A stretch of 64,000 bases of DNA from Jeotgalibacillus aurantiacus (GTDB lineage Bacteria; Bacillota; Bacilli; Bacillales; Jeotgalibacillaceae), in the NCBI RefSeq assembly GCF_020595125.1, contig NZ_JACNMS010000003.1, positions 372,001 to 436,000 on the forward strand, in the 5' to 3' direction. Position numbers and translations under genes: made by a program. Below the pieces are notes generated by a model. The model searched no databases. It was not told where the DNA came from and saw only the letters and a list, made by a program, of their open reading frames with translations. Of this stretch, positions 33,870-43,138 are shown piece by piece (positions within the stretch are counted from its first letter, which is position 1; the number at the start of each line of letters is the position of its first letter).

Positions 33870-34346
33870 ATGGGTGAATGGACAAAAGGAATTGAAATAA
33901 AAGCACCGATCGATTTTGTCTGGAAGTACTTTGATGGCTCAGTAAAAGATATGAAAAAAATCATGCCGCAGGTCGTCGAGCATGTTGAGGTTAAAAAGAC
34001 GGAAGAGGGCACGGGGTCAGTATACAGACAGAAATATAAAGAGGGTAAGCGGGTCATGGAGTATGATGTTGAAACACTTAATTATGAAGATGGTGAAGAT
34101 AAAAAGGTTTTAAAGGTCGGCTTCACACTCGGATCATTATTTGATATTACCGCTTTATACGAATTAATCAAAATTGATGATGAGACGACATACTTCCGCT
34201 ATACGACAACCAATGAACCGTTGAAATGGTATGTGAGAATGTTCCTTTTATTTGCGTCGGACCGTTCCGTGAGCAAGTTCACACAGCGTGTTAAATTCGT
34301 GGCAGAAGAGGAATATGGGGATTCTAAAGCGGAGGCGGGCGTTTAG
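33870..34346 (+). CDS. SRPBCC-fold protein with a repeat-derived C-terminus
   Basis: A 158-residue protein of the SRPBCC (polyketide cyclase/START-like) fold: IEIKAPIDFVWKYF opens the fold, and VYRQKYKEGKRVMEYDVETL and TYFRYTTTNEPLKWY form later strands. Such proteins bind hydrophobic ligands; this one's is unknown. The start is 33870, with GGGGTGA 6 nt upstream. The last six codons (KAEAGV) and the stop lie inside a family C repeat at 34326-34470, so the natural end has probably been replaced by the repeat insertion. Confidence 0.75.
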   Translation: MGEWTKGIEIKAPIDFVWKYFDGSVKDMKKIMPQVVEHVEVKKTEEGTGSVYRQKYKEGKRVMEYDVETLNYEDGEDKKVLKVGFTLGSLFDITALYELIKIDDETTYFRYTTTNEPLKWYVRMFLLFASDRSVSKFTQRVKFVAEEEYGDSKAEAGV

Positions 34347-34470
34347 GGACGTACAAACTGGACTGGCCACGACCGAGATAAAGGAAACACGGCTGAGTAA
34401 GCTGATGTTGACTTATCGGACGAGGGGAAGGGAAGTTTGCTAGTCCCTTCCCGAAGTAGCTGGACAACGG
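34326..34470 (-). repeat. Dispersed structured repeat family C, long subtype
   Basis: The reverse complement of this 145-bp stretch aligns with the unit at 60630-60781: it shares the CTAAACGCCCGCCTCCGCTTT end, CCAGTTTGTACGTCCC, GTGTTTCCTTTATCT, GATAAGTCAACATC and AGCAAACTTCCC. It overlaps the last 21 bp of the SRPBCC gene and supplies its stop codon. Confidence 0.9.
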
Positions 34471-34593
34471 AAAGGAACGGTCTGGCACGTTAGATAAAAT
34501 CAACATCTTTGCATCATGATTTTTTCATGGTGCTTTTTCGTGTCGAAAAACAAATAGGGCTGTATTTATTTATGCAGATTTTTACTCGTCCAG

Positions 34594-34618
34594 GTTAACA
34601 AGGAATGTCACAGGGTAA
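34594..34618 (+). promoter_or_regulatory. Candidate sigma-B-like promoter of the LTA-synthase-like gene
   Basis: GTTAAC and GGGTAA separated by 13 bp, 34 bp before the GTG start. It is close to the sigma-B consensus but unproven. Confidence 0.35.
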
Positions 34619-34652
34619 ATAATATAGAGATATTTCCGGGAGGAGGGGTGCC

Positions 34653-36512
34653 GTGAAGAAGAACAAGATTCAGTCGATTGACTATATCGTTTTTATTTTT
34701 CTGCTCCTGTTAAAAATGTCACTTGTTGGACTGATGACAAGCACTTTTTACGGGTTTCATCTGTTTTTTGTAAGCTTGGGCTCTCTCTTACTTTTGACTG
34801 TATGGACATTATGGATCAGCCCTTCGAAACGCAGATGGGTTTTATTTTTTCTCAGTATTGGCTTTACCGTGCTCATTCTTTCAAATGTTTGGTATTACCG
34901 CTATTTTAGTGATTTTTTATCGGTCGCTCTTTTAATACAGATTCCGCAGATGGGCGAGGTTGGCGGCGGTTTAAGAGATTTGATCTATCCGATTGATTTT
35001 CTATTGTTTCTCGATGTGATGCTGATCGGCATTTATCTGATAATTGACCGTAAGAGATCTTTTAACACTTTGCCGCGCAGAGCTAAGAATCAATCTGTGA
35101 TTATCACGGCAACAGCGGGTGTAATTTTTATTGCTGCTCCTCTATTAGTGAGTGCAAGTGACAGGGATGAATGGCTCGTTCAGGATTCACTCTCCAATAT
35201 GCGTACGTATTTCAAAGCTGGAATGATGGGACATCATGTAATTGATATTGGCCGGGAAATTAATGATCAGTGGATTGAGAAGAAACAATTAACGGCTGCT
35301 CAGGAAAGGGAACTTCAGCAGTTTTTTGACAGTAACCGTGATCAGCCGGTTGATCAGACGTTCCAGGACAAGCCGAATGTCATCATTATTCAACTGGAAT
35401 CGTTTCAGACATCGGTGATTGACCAGGAGATTGACGGGCAGGCAATTACACCATTTATTAACGAATTCAAAAAAGAAGTTCTTTATTTTCCGAATTTTTA
35501 TCACCAGACTCATCAGGGGCGCACTTCTGATGCTGAATTTTTACTGAATACGTCTTTTTATCCACTGAAAGCAGGCTCTGTTTATACGAGATATCCGGAT
35601 CATTCCTATGACTCACTGCCTGAGAAGATGGACAGCCTGGGGTATGAGACGGCAGCCTTTCATGCATTTAAACGTGATTTCTGGAATCGTGATGATGTTT
35701 ACAAAAACTTCGGTTTTGATCATTTTTACAGCATTGCTGATTTTCCGGATGGAGAGGTAATTGGTCTTACATTAAATGACAAAGATTTCTTTTTATCTTC
35801 TGTTGATCGGATGATGAAAATGGAAGAGCCTTTTTATTCGTTTCTGGTCGCGCTGACGAGTCATACACCTTATGATTTTCCTGAAGATAAAAAAGTATTG
35901 GATTTAAGAAGTCTGGAAGAAGAAATCATTCAAAATTATTATCACAATATACATTTTGTTGATCAGGCGTTTGGTGCTCTGGTGGAACGGTTAAAAGAGG
36001 AAAACCTGTGGGACAACGCGTTGGTTGTTGCATATGGTGATCATGACAGTGGTCTGCAGGAGCCTGGTAGGGATATGGCTGAAATGGCTGAAGCAGAGTC
36101 AGTTACAGACTATTTGAACCTCGGGAGAAAAGTGCCTCTTTTCATGAAGCTTCCGGATATGGATTCCGGAGAAGTGATCAGCACAACAGGCGGGACGATT
36201 GATATTGCACCGACGATTCTCTCATTGCTCGGTGAAGAAAAAGGGTACATGATTGGTGATAATCTGTTGGATGATAAACCGAATCTGACCGTTTTTCGCG
36301 ATGGATCCTATTTATACGATGGGTACTACTATCAGGCTGATCTGACGACTGAAAGAGAGAATGGTAAGTGTTATAGCCTGGACACGGAGGAACAGACAGC
36401 TCGTACAAATTGTTCGCCGGTTTTATATGAAGCGGCTTCCCAGCTTCGGATGTCTGATTTGATTATTAAGAAAAATGCAGTTGGTCAGCTGAAGGGAGAA
36501 ACAGTGGAATGA
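34653..36512 (+). CDS. Lipoteichoic-acid-synthase-family sulfatase
   Basis: A 619-residue membrane enzyme. Five helices (about residues 8-180) are followed by an extracellular alkaline-phosphatase/sulfatase domain. The metal site is visible: NVIIIQLESFQTS near residue 246, then HQGRTSDAEFLLNTS with the catalytic threonine typical of LtaS, SLGYETAAFHAF, LTSHTPYDFP and AYGDHDSG. LtaS-type enzymes polymerise glycerol phosphate from phosphatidylglycerol; this may be LtaS or a paralogue. The start is GTG with GGAGGAGGGG upstream. A DUF1206 membrane-protein gene follows after 16 bp, probably in the same operon. Confidence 0.88.
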   Translation: MKKNKIQSIDYIVFIFLLLLKMSLVGLMTSTFYGFHLFFVSLGSLLLLTVWTLWISPSKRRWVLFFLSIGFTVLILSNVWYYRYFSDFLSVALLIQIPQMGEVGGGLRDLIYPIDFLLFLDVMLIGIYLIIDRKRSFNTLPRRAKNQSVIITATAGVIFIAAPLLVSASDRDEWLVQDSLSNMRTYFKAGMMGHHVIDIGREINDQWIEKKQLTAAQERELQQFFDSNRDQPVDQTFQDKPNVIIIQLESFQTSVIDQEIDGQAITPFINEFKKEVLYFPNFYHQTHQGRTSDAEFLLNTSFYPLKAGSVYTRYPDHSYDSLPEKMDSLGYETAAFHAFKRDFWNRDDVYKNFGFDHFYSIADFPDGEVIGLTLNDKDFFLSSVDRMMKMEEPFYSFLVALTSHTPYDFPEDKKVLDLRSLEEEIIQNYYHNIHFVDQAFGALVERLKEENLWDNALVVAYGDHDSGLQEPGRDMAEMAEAESVTDYLNLGRKVPLFMKLPDMDSGEVISTTGGTIDIAPTILSLLGEEKGYMIGDNLLDDKPNLTVFRDGSYLYDGYYYQADLTTERENGKCYSLDTEEQTARTNCSPVLYEAASQLRMSDLIIKKNAVGQLKGETVE

Positions 36513-36528
36513 AAGGAGAAATAACAAC

Positions 36529-37371
36529 ATGGGACAGGCAACGTTAAAAGCAAACAGTACAAAGGAAGAAGTAAAGCCATGGATTCGCCGTCTTGGCCGT
36601 TTTGGATATATGGCAAAAGGAACGGTTTATATGATCGTTGGTATCCTTGCGCTAATGGCCGCACTTGGAGTAGGTGGCGGTGAAACGACAGATACAACCG
36701 GTGCGCTGCAGCAGGTCGCGACGATTCCGTTCGGTGAAACGCTGTTGTGGATTGTGGGTATAGGTTTGTTTTTTTATATCATTTGGGAGCTGATTCGCGC
36801 ATTTTTTGATCCTCAGCAAAAAGGTACGGACGCTAAAGGTTTGGGTATTCGCGCGGGTTATGTCATCAGTGCGGTTATTTATGGTGGTCTGGCAACATCA
36901 GCTATTCAGATTGCGATGAATGCAGGAAGCAGTGGTGGGAATTCTGAACAAACCCTGTCCGCTACGCTGCTTGGTCAACCATTCGGTCAGTGGATGATTG
37001 GTCTCATTGGTGCCGGCGTCATCGGGTATGGAATTTATCAGCTTTATGCAGGTTATAAAGAAAAATTCATGCGTAAATTTATTTTAAAGGACATGAATCA
37101 GCACGAGAAAAAAGTGGCGAAAAATGCCGGGAAGTTAGGACTGATTGCCAGAGGGATTGTGCTTGCCATGGTCGGCTTCTTCTTTATACAGACAGCCTAT
37201 ACTGCCAACCCGGATGAAGCGAAAGGGCTTGATGGTGCTCTGGGGGAAATAGCCTCCCAGCCATACGGGATGGTGTTGCTTGGTTTGGCAGCAGCAGGTC
37301 TGATTTTATATGGTGTGTATGAGATCATTCGTGGACGTTATGCCAGAATGAATTTTGGGAAAGATGAGTAG
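36529..37371 (+). CDS. DUF1206 membrane protein
   Basis: A 280-residue protein with six hydrophobic helices in three repeats, each opening with an R-x-G-x-x-A-K/R-G-x-V/I-type motif (LGRFGYMAKGTVYMIVG, GIRAGYVISAVIYGGLA and GLIARGIVLAMVGFFF), as in DUF1206 proteins. Function unknown. AAAGGAG precedes the ATG, and the gene follows the LTA-synthase-like gene by 16 bp. It ends on a hairpin terminator. Confidence 0.85.
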   Translation: MGQATLKANSTKEEVKPWIRRLGRFGYMAKGTVYMIVGILALMAALGVGGGETTDTTGALQQVATIPFGETLLWIVGIGLFFYIIWELIRAFFDPQQKGTDAKGLGIRAGYVISAVIYGGLATSAIQIAMNAGSSGGNSEQTLSATLLGQPFGQWMIGLIGAGVIGYGIYQLYAGYKEKFMRKFILKDMNQHEKKVAKNAGKLGLIARGIVLAMVGFFFIQTAYTANPDEAKGLDGALGEIASQPYGMVLLGLAAAGLILYGVYEIIRGRYARMNFGKDE

Positions 37372-37401
37372 GAAGGACACTTTTACGCGGTAATGCTTAC
37401 A

Positions 37402-37441
37402 AAATCATATCCGCCACTTCAATAGCGGATATGATTTCTTT
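37402..37441 (+). terminator. Terminator of the LTA-synthase-like/DUF1206 operon
   Basis: AAATCATATCCGC pairs exactly with GCGGATATGATTT, followed by CTTTT. Confidence 0.88.
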
Positions 37442-37481
37442 TATGATAAGGTGGAAGAAGAAACCATAAGGGGGAATTCAT

Positions 37482-38861
37482 ATGCAATCTCAAACACGCG
37501 CTATTGTACAGGAATCATTAAATGCACTCATGGAGGATACTAATTTTCTTCCTGACCTTACAAACGGGCCAAGAGAGAAAGCGTTTTCATCTCTTGCTGC
37601 TGTTTTATCTACTCCGAATAAAATACATAAATCCTTTCTGCGCATTGTATTAGAGCGTGGGGAGATCGTCAGAATTCCTGCTTTTCGTGTCCAGCACAAT
37701 AATGCATTAGGACCCTATAAGGGTGGGATTCGTTTTCATGAATCAGTAAATGAGGAAGAGGTGATCAACCTCGCATTTTTAATGACACTGAAAAATTCCC
37801 TGCATGATGTGCCTTTTGGAGGGGGAAAAGGCGGGGTCATTGTAAATCCGAGAGAGTTTACACCAAAAGAATTAAACCTGATTTCCAAGAAATATGTTCA
37901 ATATTTTGCTGATGTCATTGGCCCGGATAAGGACATTCCTGCTCCGGATATGGGAAGCGGCGAGCGGGAAATGGACTGGATGATGGCTGAATACAAAAAT
38001 ATAAAGCCTGGTGAACCTTACCGTGGAAGCTTCACGGGGAAAAGTGTGATTAATGGAGGGTCTTTGGGGCGCAGAGAAGCTACCGGAAAAGGCGTCTATT
38101 TTACCTTCCGTTATATGATACATGAGTTTATTCAGCACAATCAGGAGTGGCTGAAAAAAACAAATAACGTTTTTGCTAAAACAGCGCTGGATCTTTATGA
38201 AAAGCCTTTGAGTATTGCTGTTCAGGGGTTTGGAAATGTAGGTTCCGTCACGGCCCTTGAAGCGTATCAGTGTCAAAAACTCCAAAATAAAGTGATTGCC
38301 GTAAGCGACCGGAATTGTACGCTGTTTCATCAGGACGGGCTGGACATTCCGTCACTCGTGCAGTTTACAGCTAAAAACAACGGTGATCTTCCGTATACAG
38401 ACGAGATGCTGAAGGAGAGCGGCGTGACAGCCGAAATTCTTCATCGGGATGAAGTTTTAAGCATAGATTGTGATGTGCTGATGCTGGCAGCTCTTGAGGA
38501 TCAGATTCATCAGTCCAATAAAGAGCAGATTAAAGCAAAAGTGATCGTAGAGGGGGCGAATGCACCTGTTACAGCAGATGCAGATGCTTATTTAAATGAA
38601 AAGGGCACGATCATTATTCCGGATATTCTTGCCAATGCCGGAGGGGTTATTGTGTCTTACTTTGAGTGGCTGCAGGGACGTGAAACACAGTTTTACAATG
38701 AAGATGAGATTTATCGTAAGCTATTTACAAAGATGGAAGGAACCATGGCGACGATTCTGCCAAAGTTTTTTGGGGATCCGCATTCTCTTCGTCAAAACTG
38801 TTATATCCATTCAGTTATGAAGCTTTCCCTGATTTTATATAAACAGGGTAAATTATATTAA
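37482..38861 (+). CDS. Glu/Leu/Phe/Val-family dehydrogenase, glutamate dehydrogenase-like
   Basis: A 459-residue enzyme of the amino-acid dehydrogenase family, which interconverts an amino acid and its 2-oxo acid with NAD(P). The catalytic-lysine region is VPFGGGKGGVIVNP, the substrate aspartate lies in DIPAPDMGSGEREMDW, and the Rossmann motif is QGFGNVGSVTALEA. The C-terminal ILANAGGVIVSYFEWLQ is also typical. Length slightly exceeds Bacillus GudB/RocG (about 425) because of an extra segment around residues 215-240. Glutamate is the likely but unproven substrate. AAGGGGG precedes the ATG. It is monocistronic. Confidence 0.85.
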   Translation: MQSQTRAIVQESLNALMEDTNFLPDLTNGPREKAFSSLAAVLSTPNKIHKSFLRIVLERGEIVRIPAFRVQHNNALGPYKGGIRFHESVNEEEVINLAFLMTLKNSLHDVPFGGGKGGVIVNPREFTPKELNLISKKYVQYFADVIGPDKDIPAPDMGSGEREMDWMMAEYKNIKPGEPYRGSFTGKSVINGGSLGRREATGKGVYFTFRYMIHEFIQHNQEWLKKTNNVFAKTALDLYEKPLSIAVQGFGNVGSVTALEAYQCQKLQNKVIAVSDRNCTLFHQDGLDIPSLVQFTAKNNGDLPYTDEMLKESGVTAEILHRDEVLSIDCDVLMLAALEDQIHQSNKEQIKAKVIVEGANAPVTADADAYLNEKGTIIIPDILANAGGVIVSYFEWLQGRETQFYNEDEIYRKLFTKMEGTMATILPKFFGDPHSLRQNCYIHSVMKLSLILYKQGKLY

Positions 38862-38865
38862 AAAG

Positions 38866-38894
38866 AAGGACAGCCGGGTCGGATGGCTGTCCTT
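38866..38894 (+). terminator. Terminator of the glutamate dehydrogenase-like gene
   Basis: AAGGACAGCC pairs with GGCTGTCCTT around a 9-nt loop and is followed by TTAAA. Confidence 0.8.
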
Positions 38895-38984
38895 TAAACG
38901 TTGGGTTTGAAAAGTCCTTTACTTTTCAAGGTATATGAAAGGGGAAACAGATATTACAGGCTTACCAATCCTGTAAAAGACAAA

Positions 38985-40262
38985 TTAGTTAACTTTTGCG
39001 AAACCAAATCCTGATGCATAGTCATCACCATATGCAGCACCATATCCGCCAAGGATATCATTTGCGCGTGCACGATTTTGAAGATTAGCACGAAGCTGAG
39101 TGTGTGACCAGCCTGGGTTAGATGCCCAAACCTTCGCAGCAAGTCCAGCTACGTGAGGTGTTGCCATTGATGTACCGCTGATTGTGTTGTAACCGCCACC
39201 TGGCCATGTAGAGTAGATCGATGCACCCGGTGCTGAGATTTCAACGTCGCCCTGCTGGATCACGTAGTCACCATCAGTAGCAGAGTATCCACGGGAAGAG
39301 AAGTTCGCTACACGGTATGTACCGTTTTGCTGAACATTTTCAAGAGCCGCAACAGCTACTGCATTTGTCAGTGCACCAGGGTATCCGATTGTTCCTTCAC
39401 GGTATCCTGAGTTACCAGCAGCAGCTACAACAAGAACACCTTTGCTGTATGCATAGTTAACAGCGTTGGTAATTAGAGAATCCTGTCCGGCTGAACCAAG
39501 TGACATGTTAATGACAGTTTTAGTCCCTGTAGCTGTTGCCTGATCCGCTGCATGACGAATGGCTGCAGCAATATCATCAGAATAACCGGAACCGCTGTCA
39601 CCGAGTACTTTGTATGCCCACAGATCAGCCTGTGGTGCAACACCGTAAATACCGGCCTGGTCGCTTCCGCCGTCAGCTAGTGCTGAACCTGCTACGTGAG
39701 TACCGTGACCATTTACATCGTTACAGCTTCCATTTACAAGACCTGATGCAGTTGTAAAGTCTTTACACTGCTCAACAGTATTCACCAGGTCATAGTGAGC
39801 TGTGTAAACACCAGTATCTAATACTGCGATGTTAACACCTGCTCCACCAGAAGTTGTTGTTTGATTTGGATTGTTATAGATTGCTTTAATTCCCCAAGGT
39901 GTCTGCTGAGTAGGATATTCTCCAGCCATTGTTTCAAATTCAGAAGCACGGACATCTGTCTCAATTTCAACCTGCTGAACTTTTGACACTTTGAAGTTTT
40001 TATTCTTTTGCAGTGCCTGGAACTGCTTTTCGTTCATTTCAGTAGAGAAGCCGTTCTCTGAAAGTTCCCAGCGAACCTCATACTGATCTTTCAATGAATT
40101 TGCAGAACTTTTGGCAGCAGCATTATTTCCTACTGCTTCAACATACACACGGAACGTTTCTCCCCCATTTCCGTTGTCTGCCGGAGCAGCACTCGCGCCT
40201 GCAGGTAAAGCCAAGCTGGCAGCAAGCAATAAACTTAATGCAACACTCTTAGACTTTTTCAT
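38985..40262 (-). CDS. Secreted subtilisin-like serine protease (S8)
   Basis: A 425-residue preproprotease. A signal peptide (KKSKSVALSLLLAASLALPAGASA) is followed by a propeptide with inhibitor-I9-like features (FRVYVEAVGNNAAAKSS, VEIETDVRASEFET) and a mature S8 domain from about residue 120. The catalytic triad is intact: Asp in AVLDTGVYTAH, His in NGHGTHVAGSALA, Ser in ISGTSMATPHVAGLAAK, with AAAGNSG as oxyanion region. Two cysteines flank KDFTTASGLVNGS, possibly a disulfide. The start is 40262, with AAGGAG 8 nt upstream. It is a standalone extracellular protease gene. Confidence 0.93.
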   Translation of the reverse strand: MKKSKSVALSLLLAASLALPAGASAAPADNGNGGETFRVYVEAVGNNAAAKSSANSLKDQYEVRWELSENGFSTEMNEKQFQALQKNKNFKVSKVQQVEIETDVRASEFETMAGEYPTQQTPWGIKAIYNNPNQTTTSGGAGVNIAVLDTGVYTAHYDLVNTVEQCKDFTTASGLVNGSCNDVNGHGTHVAGSALADGGSDQAGIYGVAPQADLWAYKVLGDSGSGYSDDIAAAIRHAADQATATGTKTVINMSLGSAGQDSLITNAVNYAYSKGVLVVAAAGNSGYREGTIGYPGALTNAVAVAALENVQQNGTYRVANFSSRGYSATDGDYVIQQGDVEISAPGASIYSTWPGGGYNTISGTSMATPHVAGLAAKVWASNPGWSHTQLRANLQNRARANDILGGYGAAYGDDYASGFGFAKVN

Positions 40263-40595
40263 TCTTTCGACTCCTTTTTCTTGGTATTTTGTGAACAACT
40301 TTATCCTATCAAAGGTTTAAACATTTGGTTATCGGGAAAATTCTGATGCTTTTTTAGACAGGGAAGCGCACTTTTTGATAGATATAACCTCCTAATGGGT
40401 GTTTAAAATTGAATATTCTGTAAATAATAGATCTTTTATGATACGACAGGGCGGTCATTTTACATGGAGCCCCGAAAAAATTTTGGGAAAAATGGCGAAC
40501 ATTCTATTAAAACAACTAATTTCCAAGAATAAATAATTTGATAAGTAAATAAATGGTACAATAATAGTCAGGTAAACATGTTAGGAGAGATAAAA
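40263..40595. other. Divergent intergenic region with no gene
   Basis: This 333-bp AT-rich gap separates the divergent protease and S66 peptidase genes. A plausible -10 (TACAAT) lies near 40557 for the S66 gene, but no strong -35 or named operator is seen for either gene. Confidence 0.5.
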
Positions 40596-41609
40596 TTGAT
40601 ACATTATCCAACACTAAAGTCACCAGCGGCTATTGGCATTACTGCACCATCATCAGGTGTTCAGGAAGAACTGCACCATCTGATTGATCAATCGATTGAG
40701 AGAATGGAAGAAAGAGGTTTCAGCGTGGTATGCGGTGAGACGGTCTGGACACAGGACAAATCTGCTTCCGCTCCGGCTGCTCAAAGAGCGAAAGAGCTGA
40801 ATCAAATGCTAAAGGACCCTTCCATCGACCTGATTATCCCGCCGTGGGGTGGACAGTTACTGATTGAAATACTTGAATATACGGATATGAAAAAAATAGA
40901 TAAGAAGTGGATCCTCGGCTATTCAGACACAAGCGTGCTGTTACTGGCCCTAACACTGAAAACGGGAATGGCAACGGCGCACGGTGTCAATCTTATCGAT
41001 CTTCGGGGTGAAAAAACAGATGATGTAACAGCTAAATGGAGAGACGTCTTATCCACTGAAGAGGGTGGTACGGTTGAACAATACTCTTCTGAGAAATATC
41101 AGAGAGAATGGGATCATGAAAATCCAACTGATGTGGTTTATCACCTGAATGAACCGACAGAGTGGAAATCAATTGCCTGCCGGGGTGAATCCTTTTCAGG
41201 TCGATTGCTTGGCGGATGTATTGATGTAATTCAACACCTGGTAGGCACGCCATATGGCGATGTGGAAGGATTCAGGAAAAACTTTATTGGTGATGATCCA
41301 ATCGTATGGTACTTTGAAAACTGTGAATTGAATACGGCCAGTGTCAGAAGAGCAATGGTGCAGATGAAGCTTGCAGGATGGTTTGACAATTGCTCCGGTA
41401 TTCTTTTCGGAAGAAGCAGTGCAAATGATCGGGTTGAAAATTATGAAATTGAAGATGTTTATAAAGCATTAAGCGAAGAGCTGTCCATTCCAGTTGTGTA
41501 TGATATCGATTGTGGTCATGTTCCGCCTCAGGTTACGTTCATTAATGGTGCATGGGCTGATGTAGAAGTGGAAAACGGGAAAGGTAAAGTGCGTCAGACT
41601 TTTAAATAG
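40596..41609 (+). CDS. S66-family peptidase (LD-carboxypeptidase / MccF-like)
   Basis: A 337-residue cytoplasmic serine peptidase. The N-terminal AIGITAPSSGVQEELHHL, WGGQLLIEILEY and WILGYSDTSVLLLAL (containing the nucleophile serine) match MccF/LD-carboxypeptidases; the C-terminal DIDCGHVPPQ contains the catalytic histidine, and WYFENCEL the glutamate. Relatives cleave murein tetrapeptides or the peptide antibiotic microcin C; the real substrate is unknown. The start is TTG at 40596, 9 nt after AGGAG; the ATG at 40578 lies before that site. A DUF1648 gene follows after 7 bp. Confidence 0.85.
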   Translation: MIHYPTLKSPAAIGITAPSSGVQEELHHLIDQSIERMEERGFSVVCGETVWTQDKSASAPAAQRAKELNQMLKDPSIDLIIPPWGGQLLIEILEYTDMKKIDKKWILGYSDTSVLLLALTLKTGMATAHGVNLIDLRGEKTDDVTAKWRDVLSTEEGGTVEQYSSEKYQREWDHENPTDVVYHLNEPTEWKSIACRGESFSGRLLGGCIDVIQHLVGTPYGDVEGFRKNFIGDDPIVWYFENCELNTASVRRAMVQMKLAGWFDNCSGILFGRSSANDRVENYEIEDVYKALSEELSIPVVYDIDCGHVPPQVTFINGAWADVEVENGKGKVRQTFK

Positions 41610-41616
41610 AGGTGGT

Positions 41617-42126
41617 ATGAGTTTGTTACATCAAAACAGACCCGTTGTCTCTATTAAACAATCATTAGGGGAAAAGCTGTTCAGTGCTGTATCGATTGCC
41701 TGTTTATTACTGGCTGTAGGATACTTGATATTGTCCTGGAAGGAGCTTCCTGAACAGGTTCCCCTTCATTTCAATGCATCTGGTGAGGCTGACCGATACG
41801 GTTCGAAAGCCACGGTGGTTATTCTTCCGGTTTTGGGGTTATTGATATGGGGAGGACTGACAGCGTTAGAGAGGGTTCCACATACATACAATTATCTGGT
41901 GAAAATCACTGAAGAAAATGCAGACAAGCAGTATCGGATCGGCGTATGGATGATCAACGTCACCAAAAATCTTTCCGTGCTATTATTTGCTTATTTGATT
42001 TATGAAACAGTCATGATGGGTAAACAGGAATCAGAGCAGTTGACAGCCGGCATTTTACCGGCTTTTCTGATTCTGATTTTCGGCACACTTGCCTGGGCCA
42101 TTTTTCGAATGGTGAAAAATAAGTAA
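41617..42126 (+). CDS. DUF1648-domain membrane protein
   Basis: A 169-residue membrane protein with helices at about residues 20-38, 60-77, 112-130 and 142-160. LPEQVPLHFNASGEADRYGSK after helix 1 is the DUF1648 signature, shared with SdpI-type immunity proteins. It starts 7 bp after the S66 peptidase stop and is followed by a very small membrane ORF. Function unknown. Confidence 0.8.
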   Translation: MSLLHQNRPVVSIKQSLGEKLFSAVSIACLLLAVGYLILSWKELPEQVPLHFNASGEADRYGSKATVVILPVLGLLIWGGLTALERVPHTYNYLVKITEENADKQYRIGVWMINVTKNLSVLLFAYLIYETVMMGKQESEQLTAGILPAFLILIFGTLAWAIFRMVKNK

Positions 42127-42135
42127 AAGGAGGCG

Positions 42136-42246
42136 TTGAAGCTGTTTTTCGGTGGAAGTGCAGTTCCTGATGGTTTTTACGTTATCGCTGGAATATTAAT
42201 GATTTTGTTTATGGTGCTTGTTTATCATTGGACAGATACAGATTAA
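42136..42246 (+). CDS. Possible 34-36-residue single-helix membrane peptide
   Basis: A short ORF directly after the DUF1648 gene encodes one strong hydrophobic helix (GFYVIAGILMILFMVLVYHW) between a polar start and an acidic tail. AAAGGAGG is present, but only 2 nt before the TTG; a CTG at 42142 would be better spaced. It ends just before the operon terminator. Plausible but unproven. Confidence 0.5.
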   Translation: MKLFFGGSAVPDGFYVIAGILMILFMVLVYHWTDTD

Positions 42247-42250
42247 AAAA

Positions 42251-42290
42251 GCAGGAGTCAGCTCTTAATTGGAGTTGCTCCTGTTTTTTG
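42251..42290 (+). terminator. Terminator of the S66/DUF1648 operon
   Basis: CAGGAG with an inner imperfect stem pairs with CTCCTG, followed by six Ts. Confidence 0.75.
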
Positions 42291-42399
42291 TATAAAGAGA
42301 GGTTATACAACGGTCTTTGTGGTTTTGTATGCAAAATTCTTCAGGGATGAAGTCTGTCCCTTATGAGTAAGCAGTGCTAATTGATATTCCATACAAAAA

Positions 42400-42511
42400 G
42401 TGCAGGGTCATTCCGTAGACTCCTGCGGCAGAGAAGCGACAGGTGAGACAGATGTGCGTAGCACAGCTGGCTCACCGCGCGGCCGCGGAAAGCGAAGGAA
42501 TGACCCTGCAC
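42400..42511. repeat. Dispersed palindrome family B, long form, copy 2
   Basis: GTGCAGGGTCATTCC (42400-42414) and GGAATGACCCTGCAC (42497-42511) are exact complements. They enclose an 82-bp GC-rich insert that includes CGTAGACTCCTGCGGC, ACAGGTGAGAC, GGCTCACCGCGC and GCGGAAAGCGAAG. From memory the insert resembles a widespread Bacillaceae intergenic repeat. It lies just downstream of the minus-strand cyclophilin gene. Confidence 0.88.
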
Positions 42512-42543
42512 GGTTTTAAATAGACAGTTTACTGAAAAAGAGT

Positions 42544-42978
42544 TTACCCGTTAACTCGGATTTCGTTGATGCCTGCGCCTTGCTCCATTGTTTGAGCATG
42601 CTCAAGTCCTTCTGTTACTTTACCGAATACAGTGTGAACGCCGTCAAGGTGCGGCTGTGATTCGTGAACGATGAAGAACTGGCTGCCGCCTGTGTCCTTA
42701 CCGGCATGCGCCATTGACAGTGAACCTGGCACGTGACGGTGCGGGTTGCCTTCTGTTTCACACTTGATTGTGTATCCAGGGCCGCCTGTACCATTTTTAT
42801 TCGGGCATCCTCCCTGGCTTACGAAGCCCGGAATCACACGGTGGAAATTAAGTCCATCGTAAAAGCCCTCGTTTGCTAATTTTTCGAAGTTCGCAACTGT
42901 ACCAGGTGCTTCTTCCGGATATAGTTCAAATGAAATTTTCTGTCCATTCGTTAAATCAATGTAACCAGTCTTTGCCAT
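42544..42978 (-). CDS. ppiB: Peptidyl-prolyl cis-trans isomerase, cyclophilin type
   Basis: A 144-residue cytoplasmic cyclophilin. The active-site elements are [35 protein letters not shown] and [11 protein letters not shown], including the catalytic Arg and Phe residues. It accelerates proline isomerisation during folding. Length matches Bacillus PpiB. The start is 42978, with AAGGGAGTG upstream; an ATG at 42987 lies inside that region. It is monocistronic; the family B palindrome beyond its stop is the only nearby hairpin. Confidence 0.94.
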   Translation of the reverse strand: MAKTGYIDLTNGQKISFELYPEEAPGTVANFEKLANEGFYDGLNFHRVIPGFVSQGGCPNKNGTGGPGYTIKCETEGNPHRHVPGSLSMAHAGKDTGGSQFFIVHESQPHLDGVHTVFGKVTEGLEHAQTMEQGAGINEIRVNG

Positions 42979-43138
42979 TGTGAGCACTCCCTTATTCTAA
43001 ATGTTTAACCAGTTTTCATCTTACCATGATCTCCAAAAAGAAGAAAAGAAAGACCCTTTATGGATGAAATAACCTCTGCGTTTTCTCGTGCTGATTTAAG
43101 GGAAATTGTATGGAAATATGATCCATAGGAGGGTTCGG

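Noticed and set aside
40330-40350. CodY-like sequence (AAAATTCTGA) upstream of the subtilisin-like gene
   Set aside because: Only part of the 15-bp CodY consensus is present, and AT-rich DNA gives such matches by chance.
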